Positions 12,474 to 24,950 are shown, counted from the first letter of the stretch. The stretch: 64,000 bases of DNA from Spirometra erinaceieuropaei (GCA_902702965.1 CACRXP010000069.1:1593245-1657244), one strand, 5' to 3'. Made by a program: numbers and translations. The notes: generated from the letters alone by a model not told the origin.

Positions 12474-14647
12474 AAACCATTGGCGGCTAATGTCATCCAA
12501 TGTTCGTTACACTAATGATTTTATTCTAGTTGCCAAATAATGTGCTCTAGCATACGCTAAAGTCTGAAATGCGTGTGGGGCTTAAGGTAATAAATAAACC
12601 CTAGACGTCATAGTCAAGACCAAATCAGCCCTTGAATGGGGGGGAAGAAAAGCGCTCGCTGCAGAGAGCCCTGACGGTAGTCTCAGCCAAGGGTGAGTGC
12701 TGGCTATGCGAGCGTCCATTGCTTGCGAGTTGCTCAGACAAGCCCGGGAATGGGGTTTGCTGAGCTCTTTTAAAGTTAATGGGAGCTTCAGCAGTTTATT
12801 GGTTATGACTAGGAAATCAAAGTAAGACAGAGGGATTACGGGGAGGAGGAGGAGCAAGAACATCATGCCGAATAAGTTATCAATTAAAAGTCATACAAAA
12901 ACAACTCGATGCATGCAGTTGCATCAAAGCGTTAGATAACACACAAAGGGAAACTTTCTACAGCTGTGGATTGATAAACAAGACAAGACCTTCTAAAACA
13001 AATACACTATTTACCTATAAATGTTAAACTTAATGAGGTTACACAGCCTATCCTTACCGCCTTTTCATCCTCTGCCGCCATCAGTCCAGTGCAGAAGTGT
13101 CAGTCTGCAGGAGAAGAATCTTATAGTAAGGACTTAGCAGCCCTCTACGCCTTCCACCCCCCTACATAAGTTGCAACGGCTGGCAATCTGTCGTGTCAAC
13201 GTCAACTTAGATGTCCGGCCTCCGGGTTTAGAGCCGATCGAAGAAGTCAGCAGATAGCAGTCTAGTGGATCGGCGTTAAAGGTTTACTACCAACTACCAT
13301 CTTACCCCCTTGAAATCTTCCGAGAACACATGATCATCGCACGGGAATAGGTGTGCCTCTCTGAAATTTATTTTTATAGGGTGTCTGCATAATTGAATTA
13401 GGTAGTGAGAGATGCATTAACACTAATCTGTAAGGCCAATTGCCATTAACAACGCTTTCTTCCTTCCCGGTCGTACCTCCTTTCGAATGAGTTTCTTAGT
13501 CCATAGGTTGTTTTGTACTGGTCATCAGCAAGGTCATCGGTAAACGCCCCTTCTTGCTTCAGTTTGCCCATTAATGGCTTCCAGCTGTAGACCGGGAGGC
13601 CAGTTACCGACAGCGTCAGGGAAGGTGCACGTTGGGAAACACTGCTATCTACTGCGTCAGCTCTATCTCCTACAGTGAAGGACGCCTAGACCAGCGTTAC
13701 GAGCTAATGCAGTTATAGCTTTGTCTTTTGCGCTTGCTAGGATAAACATTGCAGTAATCAATCGGCTCCCTATTGGCGGATAAAAAAATGACAGTGAGTA
13801 CTAGTGAATTTCTGAGTCCCTTGTCGGCTTTCTGCTAGTCACCCATCAGGTGTGGGAAAGGCGTCCGCTGTCTCCACTCCCGCGCCGTCGTCAGTGTCGC
13901 AGACATTCGCCCTTCTCCTTATTTCCTATCATTCCTTCGGTTAGTAACTTCGGGCCACAGATGGAGAGACCAGCAGTTTCTGCTTGTGCCCTGTGTTACG
14001 CCTTCCAACAATTACCTTGTCTTTAGTAGGTCTTCTGTTAATCATACATTTGGTCGCGTGAAAGCGTTCGCGGTGACACCACCGATCGGCGGTCCCGTGT
14101 ACCCACAGCAATCAAACAGGTAGACACTCGATAGGAATATACTTCAGGGTACCCTTATTCTCGTGTCCAACTGATCATCTGTAATACATGAAGTTGGATA
14201 TATCTAGGTGTAGAGGATAAAACGATGACAATCTGTGGCAGAAATCTCATGAAAGCGTGGATGTTTATGTGGCTCCCTTGTTACCAATGTGAACACAAGG
14301 GCATGCCGATTGCACAGAAATTTCACCTGTCATAGTGACGGCGACATTATATTTCGAAAGCTGTACACCAATTAGATGTAATTTGTCCAGGCAACTATCA
14401 AGAATCAACACCAATCTTAACACATCCTGCCATTTGTCATATATTGGACGACTGAACAGGCTTCAACGCCATCGATATGATTATAAGTTAACGTGAACCC
14501 TGCCAGTAAAGCTACTAATGTGATTATAAATTTATAAGGATACCAATTCAAAGAATGAATGGCGGTATCTTAGCTGAAAGCGTGTCAACACATAACTAAT
14601 AGGCGATTTTAGGCCGGTTCTTGAAGCTGCTAGTGCAACCATATATA
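12474..14647. other. Gene 1 intron, no recognised feature
   Basis: I found no exon with acceptable splice sites and no recognised repeat. Confidence 0.45.
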
Positions 14648-15262
14648 CAGTAGGTGGGACTATTAAATACCGTGAAATGGCCGTTCGTAAATCGTCATGT
14701 CTCTGCGTTTACCAATGTGGCTTATAAAGATAACAATATGGTTCAAATCCACTGCCAAATTTTATGAACCCAACATGGTCTTCTTTTATTACACTAAAGA
14801 AATGTGTGGTTTTCCGTACGCGGAAAATATACGACTGGCAGTATGGAAACCTTGAATCCAAGTGTATCGGTAGAGGGGTTCAAAATTATTCGGGAATTGG
14901 AAAAGTTTTTAAAAACCGAATTATAGGTTTCCTTCGAGTATAAGATTGGAAGAAGACTTTATTGTCTACCAAATGAGTAAATGAATGAATATTTTTGTCC
15001 ATGTTTTTCATAGTAATATAATTAAATTTTTAAGGGCATTGTAAATCAATGAGAAGAAGTCATGCTACTTAAGTAGTCGTTTTTTGCAGAGCGTCGTTTT
15101 TGCATGCAGCCGGAAGTAAGTTCATTCGAAAGCCGGCATCATGACGAAACTGAAATGTTTTAGAATTATTTTGCAGGCTGACTAGTTTTCAGCCCTACTT
15201 AATTAATCTTTTCGAAACGAAAAAGCATTTCGGAATTTCAGTTGACATTACATGACTTACTG
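14648..15262. mobile_element. Foldback element, internally deleted copy (615 bp)
   Basis: It starts CAGTAGGTGGGACTATTAAA at 14,648 and ends ...CATGACTTACTG at 15,262, with TA directly outside both ends (14,646-14,647 and 15,263-15,264). Most of the left arm is missing: after about 12 terminal bases it jumps to the central 'ccgtgaaatggccgttcgtaaatcgtcatg' block. The right arm is intact. This is the clearest copy for the TA target duplication. Confidence 0.8.
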
Positions 15263-15419
15263 TATGGTACGCCGGACGGGGATATTTGTATTTGTATTTT
15301 TCGCAAGAAAGAGGATAAGGCCGTAAATTCTCATACTTAGTGTGGTGTTTATGACCCTCCAGATCAGTTAAGATTCGGGCGATCCGGCCTATCCCCGGTC
15401 CTCTGTGTGGTAAATAGGA

Positions 15420-15665
15420 TGTTATAATGGCACGCCTAGGCTCGGGTTCACGCCGCACCAGCCATCTGCGATCTCGCCAGCTCTCAGTCCTCTGTCATGA
15501 CAGCCGGCCCAAATGGTGGAGGAGAGAGTGCGATAGATGCGGCGCAAGTCTGCTATCACTATAAACTAAGTCACGCGCAATTTACCGTCCCTGCACCCAA
15601 ACTGCTGTGGAACACGCGGTGGACTTCATCGGTCGCAACAGTCGAGCCGTCACTTCGCTGGCTGT
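15420..15665 (+). repeat. Dispersed repeat family A, copy 2
   Basis: This is a well-preserved copy: ATGGCACGCCTAGG..., then GGAGGAGAGAGTGCGATAGA, ATAAACTAAGTCACGCGCAA and a GTGGACTTCATCGG block. Its GC content is higher than the flanks. It follows the foldback element at 14,648-15,262 by about 160 bp. Plus-strand ORFs over it (15,497-15,853) are repeat-derived. Confidence 0.8.
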
Positions 15666-15892
15666 GCCACGAGAGGATGAGAGTTGTTTTCGCCGATACA
15701 CCAGTCTACTGCAGCGACGAAACAACAAAAATGACTGCCGATGGGAAAGTGTGGATGAAACCTCCGTCTACAGTGTTGCTTTTTCCTCGCATGTGGACCA
15801 ATAGCCCTAGAGGTCTGTGGGCTGTTGCGGGTTTCAATGGAGAGTACGGCTGACTGGGTAAAGTATGAATAGACAGTTGCTGACTCATTTAC

Positions 15893-16080
15893 CCTGGCCC
15901 TATCAACCCACCACTTGGCGCCTGCATGGGACCTGACATAGATTCATGTCCGCTTTCGTTTGTAAGGACGTCCCAAACGCCTCCTGACTTAAGTCGTTCT
16001 ATACGAACAAACAGAAGTATGCCATGAGTAAGTCCGTGTCTCCTGAATAAAACGTCGCTAATAAACTCTCTGAATTCCAC
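15893..16080 (-). CDS. Gene 1 exon: unrecognised protein
   Basis: The exon is open for 62 codons after a good acceptor (CATTTCAACTCCACAG/GTGGAATTC). It starts in phase 0, matching the end of the exon at 16,354. The donor is either GCCAGG/GTAAAT at 15,893 (phase 2) or the weaker TCAG/GTCCCA at 15,933 (phase 1). The peptide includes VEFREFISDVLFRRHGLTHG and GGVWDVLTNES with a sequon (NES). The next exon downstream is not identified. Confidence 0.55.
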
Positions 16081-16353
16081 CTGTGGAGTTGAAATGTTGT
16101 GAGTCTTAGGCGTTTCTCAGCTTTTCGGGGTCTAGTTGATTGTTTAGCCTGTCTCTCAACAAACCTTCCCTTCAAACTCCTTTTGTTGTTTAATATCTTA
16201 AACTTGGAGAGGTATTTCAGTCGTTTCCATCGGCTGACAGACAGTAATGGACGGTAGCCTCTTTATAGGGTCAGACGGAAACTTTACCACTTACTTGGAA
16301 TTATACAAGGTCGAATCGAAAAGCTGTCCTGGAAGGAAACTTCGCATTCATAC

Positions 16354-16427
16354 CTCGCACATATGGCGTCTGCGCCGGCAAGTAGGGTCCGTCTGAGGCC
16401 AATTAACGTCTCCTGCACATACGTCTC
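16354..16427 (-). CDS. Gene 1 small exon (74 nt)
   Basis: The acceptor TGCTCTCTTCCAG and donor GCGAG/GTATGA are both strong. Read in the phase set by the preceding exon (one base carried over, G+GA), it is open and gives DVCAGDVNWPQTDPTCRRRR, then ends in phase 0. Two cysteines and a basic run (RRRR) are visible, possibly a processing site. A second frame is also open over this short exon, so the reading relies on phase agreement at both ends. Confidence 0.55.
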
Positions 16428-18161
16428 CTGGAAGAGAGCAGCATGTAAGACATGAGTGAGGGAAGCGCTCACGGACAAAGGTGCACTAAACTGCCTATCC
16501 ATAGTATCACAAAAAAGACAGATTTCGAGCATGCCGGCTTCGGAATATACTGGCAATGAAGGTTGGTGGGCGCAAGACGGTAATCTAAGGCTTATTTTCC
16601 TTCAGATCGTAGGCATAATGAGACCTCTGATTGGAAGTACGAGTGTTGGGGGCCGGGCTATCAGGTACCGGGGAGGGGGGGAGTCCATTGGATGACTGAC
16701 TGATGTCCGCAATAAAACCAAAAACGCCAAACCCTGCTGCCTTATCTTTGTCAATAATGCCTGGTGATTACTGTTCGTTTATCGCAATAGTCTCCAGACC
16801 AGCGTAACGGGGATCAGGATAGGCCGGTAAAAATATCTCTGTCGCGTGAATCTTCATCTGGTTTCGTTATGCAAAGCAAGCAAAAGTACTTTTGTGTGTG
16901 AAGCCGGATGTCCCATGAGTAGAAAATTGAATGTATATTGACAGCAACGCAAATACAGTAAATGACCTAGCTCGTGAAATATCGAGATCGGTATTTGAGT
17001 TTATAAGATGACATATGTTTTGTGTGGTTATTTTTCTTTTTAGAATTGATTGAAATCCAAATAGTCCTTTTCCAATGAAGAGGCCATGTTTGTTCCGTTT
17101 TATTGAGGGAAAGCAGACCAAGATTAGGCTAATTTTGACGTCTCCGGATATCCACGTCATTTCCTAATCTAATAGGTATCCCATATTGAAACCTCTTTTT
17201 GTATGCGTTGCGTTATGAAAGAACTTTCATATAGCCGTGAAAAATATCAAAAAAGTTAATCTGGAAGTGAAAATTGTGATTTTTAGTTCATCAAAATCAA
17301 ATCAAGTCAAGTTGACCTGTAATAGAGTCGCTTTTTTATTTGGTGGCTTTTCGCAAAATAAATTATTCCTTAGTCAATAAATAGTACCTTATAAATCAAA
17401 CTGTACCTTATTCTGAAGCTCGGTCGTATACTTAAAATAGTTTAACTTTCGTGGATGAGGGGTGGGCGTTTCGTGCGCTACAGAGGTTTAAGTTCACATT
17501 TCGTAGCCTTTCATGAGATAGGTCACAACATGTACCTTCGCAATGGTCCGACTGAATTTTGCTCAAATAGGGTCTCAAAAGTACTATGTCAGACTAAAAC
17601 CGATCTGATAGTGCAGTCACCTCTTATTCAAGACAAAGGGTGTTGTTAGAAAGCAAAACGCGTATTTCGCCATTCAGAAAGTCATGGTCTTCTGAAACCA
17701 TCCAGACAAAGCATAAGCCGCTATGTGGAGACTCCCCTGAGTTTCGCGGTTTCAATTCTTGTGGATGTATTCCACTTTTACTGCACGTATGCAGCCGTAG
17801 CCTTTGTCGTGCTTTACAAACAGATTAGCTGAGGCCTTCCCACGCTGAGTCACCTCTTATGCCTGACATATTAGTAGATTTTTACAGTATTTTTATCCAT
17901 TCTACGGTTTATAGTGGTCTTTTGCATCAGTCACGTGGACACCTTGAAACCAAGAGACCAAGTAATCCAGGCCGCATCCCGTAGACGTTTGTGGTACTTT
18001 GTAGATTTTATGGGAATTTCCGCAGTTGGTGTTGTCCAACGAGAGCCTGTAGATAAGCGTTTATGACACACAATACCTGCTGATGGCCACAGTTCCTCGT
18101 AGAAGGCGACAATGCTCGCGAGCGAACAAATAATGTGTGGATTGTGGAGGATCCAACAGGC
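16428..18161. other. Gene 1 intron
   Basis: No supported feature. A plus-strand ORF at 17,455-17,649 contains HEIGHNMY, a zinc-metallopeptidase-like string, but has no other family residues (see findings). Confidence 0.4.
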
Positions 18162-18383
18162 TGTAGATGTGCTAACTCATGAAATGTTAGCCGAAATTCT
18201 GAAATGCGTTTTCGACTCGAAAAGATTACTCAAGTAGGGTTGTAAGATTAATCACCATGCAGCTTAATCCCATAAAAATGCAGTTACTTCAGAATGCCAG
18301 CCTTTGAATGAACTTCTTTCTGGCCGTCTGGAAAAACTACACACAGTGGTTACTTAAGTAGGATGAATTTTTCTCCCTTCACG
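18162..18383. mobile_element. Foldback element fragment, left arm only
   Basis: The sequence GTGCTAACTCATGAAATGTTAG...CTGAAATGCGTTTTCG...GTAGGGTTGTAA...TTACTTAAGTAGGATGAATTTTTCTC matches the left arm of the family. It stops abruptly near 18,383. The right arm is absent. Confidence 0.7.
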
Positions 18384-21300
18384 GCCTGGTTCCTGCGGAA
18401 TCAGACACATTCTCAGAGAGTGAGAGTAGGATTTCACGTGCGTGAGATTGCCAGGAAGGTCACATTACAAAGGGGGCTTTGAGTCCACTTCCCAGTCCTC
18501 CAGTCGTTCACTCCTTGTGAACACAATACAGACCACGATAAACGAGTTATAACATCAGTTGGTGACCCCTAAAATCCCGCCTTCAAAAGAGAACTCATCT
18601 GCTTACAGTCTTTTCCAATAAAAATCCTGTCTCTTCGTGCGCACTCGAAGTTGGGACCAGAGAGCTGAAGATTCTTGCAGTGGGAAGTTGAGACGTGAAT
18701 AGACAAGCCAAGGTACATTTACGGTCCTTCAGCTATCCAAGGAAAAATGTGAAACAACACGTAAAATTGTGCACAGCGTTCGGCCTCTTACCAAATCAAG
18801 GATAATTCCGACATTTTTCGTTTGGAACTCCGGCATAGGGGGCCTCGACTCGAGGGCGTCAACGCAGGCTTCTAGCTCTGACAGTTTATAGAATGTGTAG
18901 GAGCAACCTTTGAGGAAAAAGTGGAGACAGTGATCTTCTGACCAACAGGATTTCGTTCATGCATTGACATGTTGGTAGTCTTGCGAGTTGATTAAATACA
19001 TGAAAGAATGTCACAGTTTTGCGACAGAAAAGTCGCTTGTAAGAGAGAATAAGTCGAACTGGAGCCTCGGGTCCTCGAAGTCATAATAACTCTGAGCATT
19101 CTAGAAGGGGTTGTGTATTAACCTATACGGTGTCTTCGTTCTCGCTGTGGAGAGTTTGAATTACTCTGAAGGCAAGTAATTGCGAACGTAGAAGTTGAGT
19201 AATATTGTGCGCCCACCTGTCAATACATCCTGCTCAGTCGACTCAAGTTTGGAGCTTGTCTAAACGACAAAATGTTAAAATAATTTGCAATATTTTCGCA
19301 GAAAAGCAGCTGATACAAACTTCATTGAGCCGCAACTCGAATAAAAAATACGACCTAATTGAATCGGCAATAATGATTAGTGAGACGCGTAATGCCCAGT
19401 CAGTTTGTGCACTTGGCTTCTGGCTGTGAATCCCTGCGACCACTCGGGAAAAATTGCAATGATGGCTCATGTACAGTTAGCGACCTAACTCATGAAATGT
19501 GTCGAAATTTACGAATGATTGCCAATCACTCGCAAGCCGACACCATTTCATGAGTCCAGTGTCCATGTTAATTAAGTACAAGTTTAAAAGAATTAAAGAC
19601 ATGAAAGAAATATTAAAGGTAGCGTTGCGTTGTTTAGAAATGCCGATTTATTTGGAAAAGCGCAATATCCCGAAAAGGTCAGAAATGGTTCTAATTTAGT
19701 AAACTTTGTTTTTAGATGTATAAAATGTATTCTCATACCAAAGTGTAGAAAATATGAAAGTAGACATAAAATAACGTCTACTAACGGTGCTTTAGTGAAG
19801 TTTACGTCTAAATATCGTTTAATAAGTAGTGTGATTTCATGTATGACGGATTGTTAACTGCCTACATTCCGAGTGTAGATTCCCAAACAGTTTTCCAGCA
19901 TTTTGTGATATCCTTGTGTCTTTTCAGTTAAATGGGATGAGATTCAACAAGAGAAACTGGATTTTGCTTGATTCCACCGATGGGGACGTTGTAAGAACAA
20001 AAGTTTTCATAAGGTGGCATGCCATGAGACCGATAGGTGCCTAATAAATTTAAATAGCACTGACAGGCGTGATCGTAAACATACCATTTTGTGGTTATAG
20101 AGATAACTTTTCTTCCGATAAATTAATTTACACTTCTCGTTCGTTTTGGATTACGTTGAGTTTCAGATCGACCTCGAAGTATTGCTGAATACTTCATGAT
20201 TTTCAGTGTTTTCACCCAATCTTCCATAAAGACAGATTCTGAATTACCTGTCTGTTGAGAACTTTAAAGTAAGATTATTCTTGATGGCATTTACCGAATT
20301 ATTGAGTGTATTTAGGCGCCTCCTTTCACAAAGATGGTCGTTTGGGTCACATGTGAAGACTCAGTCAAACATCAGACTTCATTTTATATTCGTGTTTATA
20401 TCATTGTAGTATGTCTACTTATTCAATTTTTTTTAAGCACATTACATTTGAGTTACGTTGGTGGCTATGCCCTGGAAAATGATTAAATTTAGGGCTAGGG
20501 TTAAAGGTAGGCTACATAGCATGCTTGTGGAAAGGGCTAGTGTTGGGATAAAGGTTAGTGCTAGGATTACGTTTGCGCACCGCATCCCTTCTTGCTCAAT
20601 TCGGTCTTCGTTAATCAACAACCTTAGATTACCTGTTTTCGCACGTGCACACGTGTTGAGCGTTTGTTCTAGCATCCTGTTTGAGTAATAAAGCAAATAT
20701 AGGACATAAATGCGACTTTTCTGAATACCTTCAGCTGATTCCGTTAATTGTCGCTTCCGTCTGCCCTGCTGATAAAACTAATATTAACATCCTTGCCGTA
20801 TTTCCGAGTGTCTGTGTTATTCTCGCTGGTCTTGATTTGGTCAGCCTTTTCGCCTGTTACGTACTACACGCACGAAAGTTGACCATGTTGACTATCTTTT
20901 GCCAAATCGGTAAATAAAAGTATGCGATCTTCACCATATATCTTTCCAAAGAAGCGTGAAATCACCACTCCCAGTAAAAATTGTGTAATAGTCCCTTTTG
21001 TGTTTGGTCTAGTTAAATATGTCACAAGTAAAAGTTTAATCTATGGCGCATGTCGGGAGAACCGACGTTTTTACTTATACCTACGATTGTTAACTTTACT
21101 TATCGCTTCATGCCCCTGTCAAAGAACATCTTATATAAAAAAAATGCATTTAACCTTACTTTAAGGCAGTTGAGGAAACACGTGCTATGGTTAGCATTCA
21201 AGCTATTTTGCGCACCAAGCCTTGACTTGGTAAGAAACGTGAGCTGTCAACAAAATCGCACGCGCCAGATATGATAGGGTTCACTGGGAGAAATCTGTCT

Positions 21301-22084
21301 CTTCTTTCATAAGTGGACACCAACGAACGGTGAGTACGTTCACTGATGAGGTATGCAGGACGAGCTCTCCACGACGCCCAGACGTTTTGGGGATAAGATC
21401 GACAAAAGACGAAGGCCTCTAAAAATCTTGTACTTAATAAACCTGTTTGCATCCTGCTAGCAGATATTTTCCTTCTTCAGTGGCAAGGCAGGTGAACAGA
21501 TAGAGTGAGCGTCACTGAATTCTCTTGTTTCCAGCAAAGCTTGAGAAACGGGTCCTTGAAAAGTTGTAAAAGGCCGTTTTCAATCACTGTGTACCTACGT
21601 TTCTGCGTCGTCGTGTAGACGATACCCATAGAATGAATAAGGACAGGTCATTCCTTCATAAACTACTCAACAGCATCCTCATTTAGATTCACTTTGCAAA
21701 GCAAAATTAATAGGCGCGATGGCTGTCTCTTCTTAGTCTCCCCTTCAAAAACAGGCCTTATGACAAATCATACATCAGAGTGTGTCGGAGGGAGAATAAC
21801 ACAAATTAGATCTGCACTGTTATCAAGTTCGGCCTGGTGGGTGGTCCTTTGTTCTTGACATCTGCCAAGCAAATAGAGTTTGTGTGTTTCGGGAAATCAC
21901 TTGATCCGTGTGTGCTCATTCGTGTGCAAAAATTTATTTATATGGTAGTGTAATAATTTCGTAAATTTTTAAGTGCAGGACATGGTGTTAAGTGTCTAAG
22001 ACACGAAGTTTTATGGTCCGACCCTGACTGTCAGTGAACGTTTCGGATCTGGCCCAAAAAGTTATTTCACGGGCACCTAACTGC
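18384..22084. other. Gene 1 intron
   Basis: Apart from the 88-bp element above, it is AT-rich unannotated sequence. A short G-rich patch at 20,485-20,565 (TTAGGGCTAGGGTTAAAGG...) faintly resembles the TTAGGG tracts at 46.5 and 57.6 kb. Confidence 0.4.
19474..19561. mobile_element. Minimal foldback element (88 bp)
   Basis: It begins CAGTTAGCGACCTAACTCATGAAATGTGTCG after TA (19,472-19,473) and ends CGACACCATTTCATGAGTCCAGTG. The two ends are inverted copies of the family terminus with only about 30 bp between them. It looks like an extreme deletion derivative. Confidence 0.6.
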
Positions 22085-22690
22085 AAGCACTGCACTTATT
22101 GATTTCTGAAACTATTGCCTTGATTGTCTTCCGGAGTTCACACACCAGAAATCGCATGAAGGACGTCGATGGATCCACTAGGGAACCGAACCATCGCAAC
22201 CGTGTCATGCAGCATAGGTCTGAACTTTGACATGGTACCAAGTGTCGGGAGTACGGTAAAATCATTGATATGCCTACATCCACATATATGGTAAAGGTAT
22301 TATACCGTACTCCCGACATAGGCACTAGCTAAAATCCCAGACAGTGTTTCGCCGACGTTCTGCCGTTGCGTGACACAGGTGCGAGGGGTTCGGCTCCTCA
22401 GTGGGTCCCCAGCGTCCTCCTTGTGGTTTCTGGCATATGAACCCAAGAGAATAATCAAGCGAATAATTCCATGTCCCGGAGACCTAACTTCATGTCCTGC
22501 GCTGAATAATTTTTGAACTTATTGGCTTGATTATTCTCTGGAGTTCATATTCCAGAAACCGCATAGACGACGCTGGAGGACCCACTGAATAGCCAACACC
22601 CTCACGGTTGTGCCACTCCGCGGCAGAATATCGACGAAACAGTGTCTGCGCTTTTAGTCAATACCTGTATCCGGAGGACGGTATAATATA
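22085..22690. repeat. Three-copy repeat cluster with an inverted pair
   Basis: A unit of about 145-150 bp, with the landmarks TTGATTATTCTCT, GAGTTCATATTCCAGAAACC and GGACCCACTGA, occurs three times. Copies lie at about 22,085-22,235 (plus), 22,333-22,478 (minus) and 22,505-22,655 (plus). The last two form a near palindrome around a short spacer. A perfect 16-bp inverted repeat, TGTCGGGAGTACGGTA, sits at 22,243-22,258 and 22,303-22,318. It is non-coding, possibly a second foldback family. Confidence 0.65.
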
Positions 22691-22694
22691 TGTG

Positions 22695-22785
22695 CATATA
22701 TATACCAGTGTCGGGTATGACTGGCTGACGACGGCTAATAAGCTTGAAATGGCCATTCCAGTCTCCCTTGTCTTTGTCGGTAGCA
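22695..22785 (+). repeat. SINE family B, 3' tail fragment
   Basis: The tail GTATGACTGGCTGACGACGG followed by CTAATAAGC...GGCCATTCCAGTCTC matches the copies at 25.1, 53.5 and 55.5 kb. The tRNA-like head is missing here. Confidence 0.75.
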
Positions 22786-24475
22786 CCTTGCCTGTGTACG
22801 GACTGTTCGCTGAGGTCGCTCTGCAGAGACTCGAGCGACTCGGCTCTAGGTCAATTTTGGGACAGATATTTCGAGGACACATTTTTGACAACCAAAGAGT
22901 TGGACGTTAGACCTTCGTGGCGTTGTTGAACTCAATCTTTCTCTGCCTTGACGTACACGCTACATACAGACAAGAAGATAAGATCAGCAATCTTCCGCAA
23001 AGCAACCAATACTAGGCGCAGTCTCCACTTCAAAGTCACTCACCGCACCGAGCACAAATGCAGTTGTGTTGGACTTTTCTTACAAATGGCTTAACCACTG
23101 CAGTAACTGCTGTTGGGGTGAGGGAAGGATGTAGTACTTACACGCCCTAAGTAGAGAAAAGGGTTGCCAGAACTACTTCAAGCTTATATGCCCAAAAGGC
23201 ATGAATTTAGGCAGTCGAACTGTGAGAAACCGAAGCTCCTGCCCACCATTCGCTACACGATGAGTGCTTTGGAGGCAATGACACGAATCTGAAAACAGCT
23301 TATTATTTATGTGATGACAGCTGTTTAACTAGCCTGACATTGCTCAAGTTTGGAGAAGCTTACACCCACAGACGGAGGAGAGTGACAGTTTGGGGTCACG
23401 TGAGGCGCCCGAGGGGTCTAAAACACTTCATATGAACAACGACGACTGGCTACCCTCTTTCGGGTGTTTATTCCAAGGGATGCTTTGTCAAGATAGCAAC
23501 GGACTTGCAAATTGTGCTTTTTTCAATAAACTAAAATGTATTGTGATAGAAATATTCTACTTGACTTTTTAACGATAGAAGGCAATTGATAATTAAAGTC
23601 TTGTCACAGCAAAGTAAAACTTAAGGTAAGTGCAGATTATTTATTAGGTGAGAAACCAGACAAGGCATGAAAACGTCCCATGGGTGTTTGGTTTAGGAGT
23701 CGTGGAGAAATTCTCAAAAAGGAGAGGTCACCAAGAACTTAAAGACCAACCGCGGTAATAAGACAGACAAAAGCCCGTTTTCGGCACGGCCGCGATGCAA
23801 GGCATACAATGGGGCAGAATAACCCAAGACCAGCATGAACCGCCACAGTAACAATCAGGCCATGGCAATGAAAGGTTTCCAAACATCAGTGCAAATAGAG
23901 TTCCGTCTATGAGACCGCTTTTTCTTCCTCATAGTCATTTTTAAGGTAGGATGAACGTAACAACTTATACTGACCGCAAATCTTTGCGCACCTATATGCG
24001 TGTATGCATATATATAGGGTAGTATCATCTACAGGGTAGTATCAACCGCCACGTTGACTTGCATGCCCATTACGAGGGTCTACGTTCACGACTGACTGCT
24101 CTCTGCCCTAACAAACCATCAACGACCACGAATACAGCCGCCCGCATTCCAACTGATTCACCACCCGCCCTCCCCCTCCAGCACAGTGCGCCGTAGCTGT
24201 TCCGCCTCCTCTCCCTCTCCCCTCACTCAGGGACCTACCGTGACCTCGGGAGTCCCCCCCCATCACACGTCAGTGGTCTGTCTGTCCTACGACACCAACT
24301 GGTCTACTGTGAAAAGCTAACTTTCTCCCTTGTTTTCATTTTGTCTGACGACAGGTTGGTGTCACCAGCTCGAAAATTCACGAGTACAACTCGACTTTTC
24401 CGAAGAACCTCTTCTATTTTTCATATGTATATATATAATGGAAGTTAGATCAGAAAATATCTCACATTAGATTAC
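22786..24475. other. Gene 1 intron
   Basis: No recognised feature except short ATAT runs near 24.0 and 24.43 kb and a duplicated 'gggtagtatca' near 24,020-24,045. Confidence 0.45.
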
Positions 24476-24656
24476 CTGGAGGGAATGCGTCGAAAGCAAT
24501 TGACTCGAAGGATACGTCAATTGAGGTGATTATTGGAGAATCAGGGTCCAGCTGATTCACAAAATCGAGTGGCATTTGCACAAAATGCAGCTCAAAGAAG
24601 TTGACGATAGTTGTTTCATTGACATAGCCATGAGCTGCGCACACAAAGGCCTGAGG
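24476..24656 (-). CDS. Gene 1 exon: unrecognised secretory-pathway protein
   Basis: The exon is 181 nt, 60 codons plus one base. Its acceptor is CCTTCCTTTGACAG and donor CTCCAG/GTAATC. It starts in phase 0, directly continuing the exon at 24,758. The peptide includes PQAFVCAAHGYVNETTIVNF, with a sequon (NET), followed by long stretches of alternating hydrophobic residues and DPDSPIITSIDVSFESIAFD. This suggests a beta-rich extracellular domain. The family is not recognised. Confidence 0.7.
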
Positions 24657-24757
24657 CTGTCAAAGGAAGGCAATACAGTACAAAGCGCGGGCGGCTAACA
24701 GAGAGCAGGGAATGAAGACAAAGATAGAGGCGGTAGATTTCCGCGAAAATGACTAAC

Positions 24758-24845
24758 CGAATCCTCATATTTCCACGCATAAAAGGGAGACAGTTCAAGC
24801 GAATCAGAATATGGATCGACAACCAGCCCAGCGTTCTCTACGCGC
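24758..24845 (-). CDS. Gene 1 exon (88 nt)
   Basis: The acceptor TTATTTCTGTCTTTAG is strong and the donor is TTCG/GTTAGT. One base completes the codon begun in the 28-nt exon (AG+G, Arg), and the end is in phase 0. The peptide contains RVENAGLVVDPYSDSLELS and FYAWKYEDS. The intron to the next exon is only 101 nt. Confidence 0.65.
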
Positions 24846-24922
24846 CTAAAGACAGAAATAAAATGTGAGTTAATTGGAGGTGTGCTTTACAGGACTCCCC
24901 TTCTGACCTCATTTTAAGTGAC

Positions 24923-24950
24923 CTTATGGAGGGGCCCGCATTTCCGACCA
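24923..24950 (-). CDS. Gene 1 micro-exon (28 nt)
   Basis: The acceptor is CATGTTGCCAG and the donor ATAAG/GTCACT. Its 28 nt convert phase 1 (end of the exon at 25,960) into phase 2 (needed at 24,845), giving VVGNAGPSIR across the joins. It was found because the flanking exons cannot join directly. The donor is only moderate, so this rests mainly on phase. Confidence 0.5.

Noticed and set aside
12337..12540. Plus ORF across the first N gap
   Set aside because: It exists only because undetermined bases were read as open codons.
15497..15853. 118-codon plus ORF
   Set aside because: Its first half is family A repeat and the rest shows no domain or splice signal.
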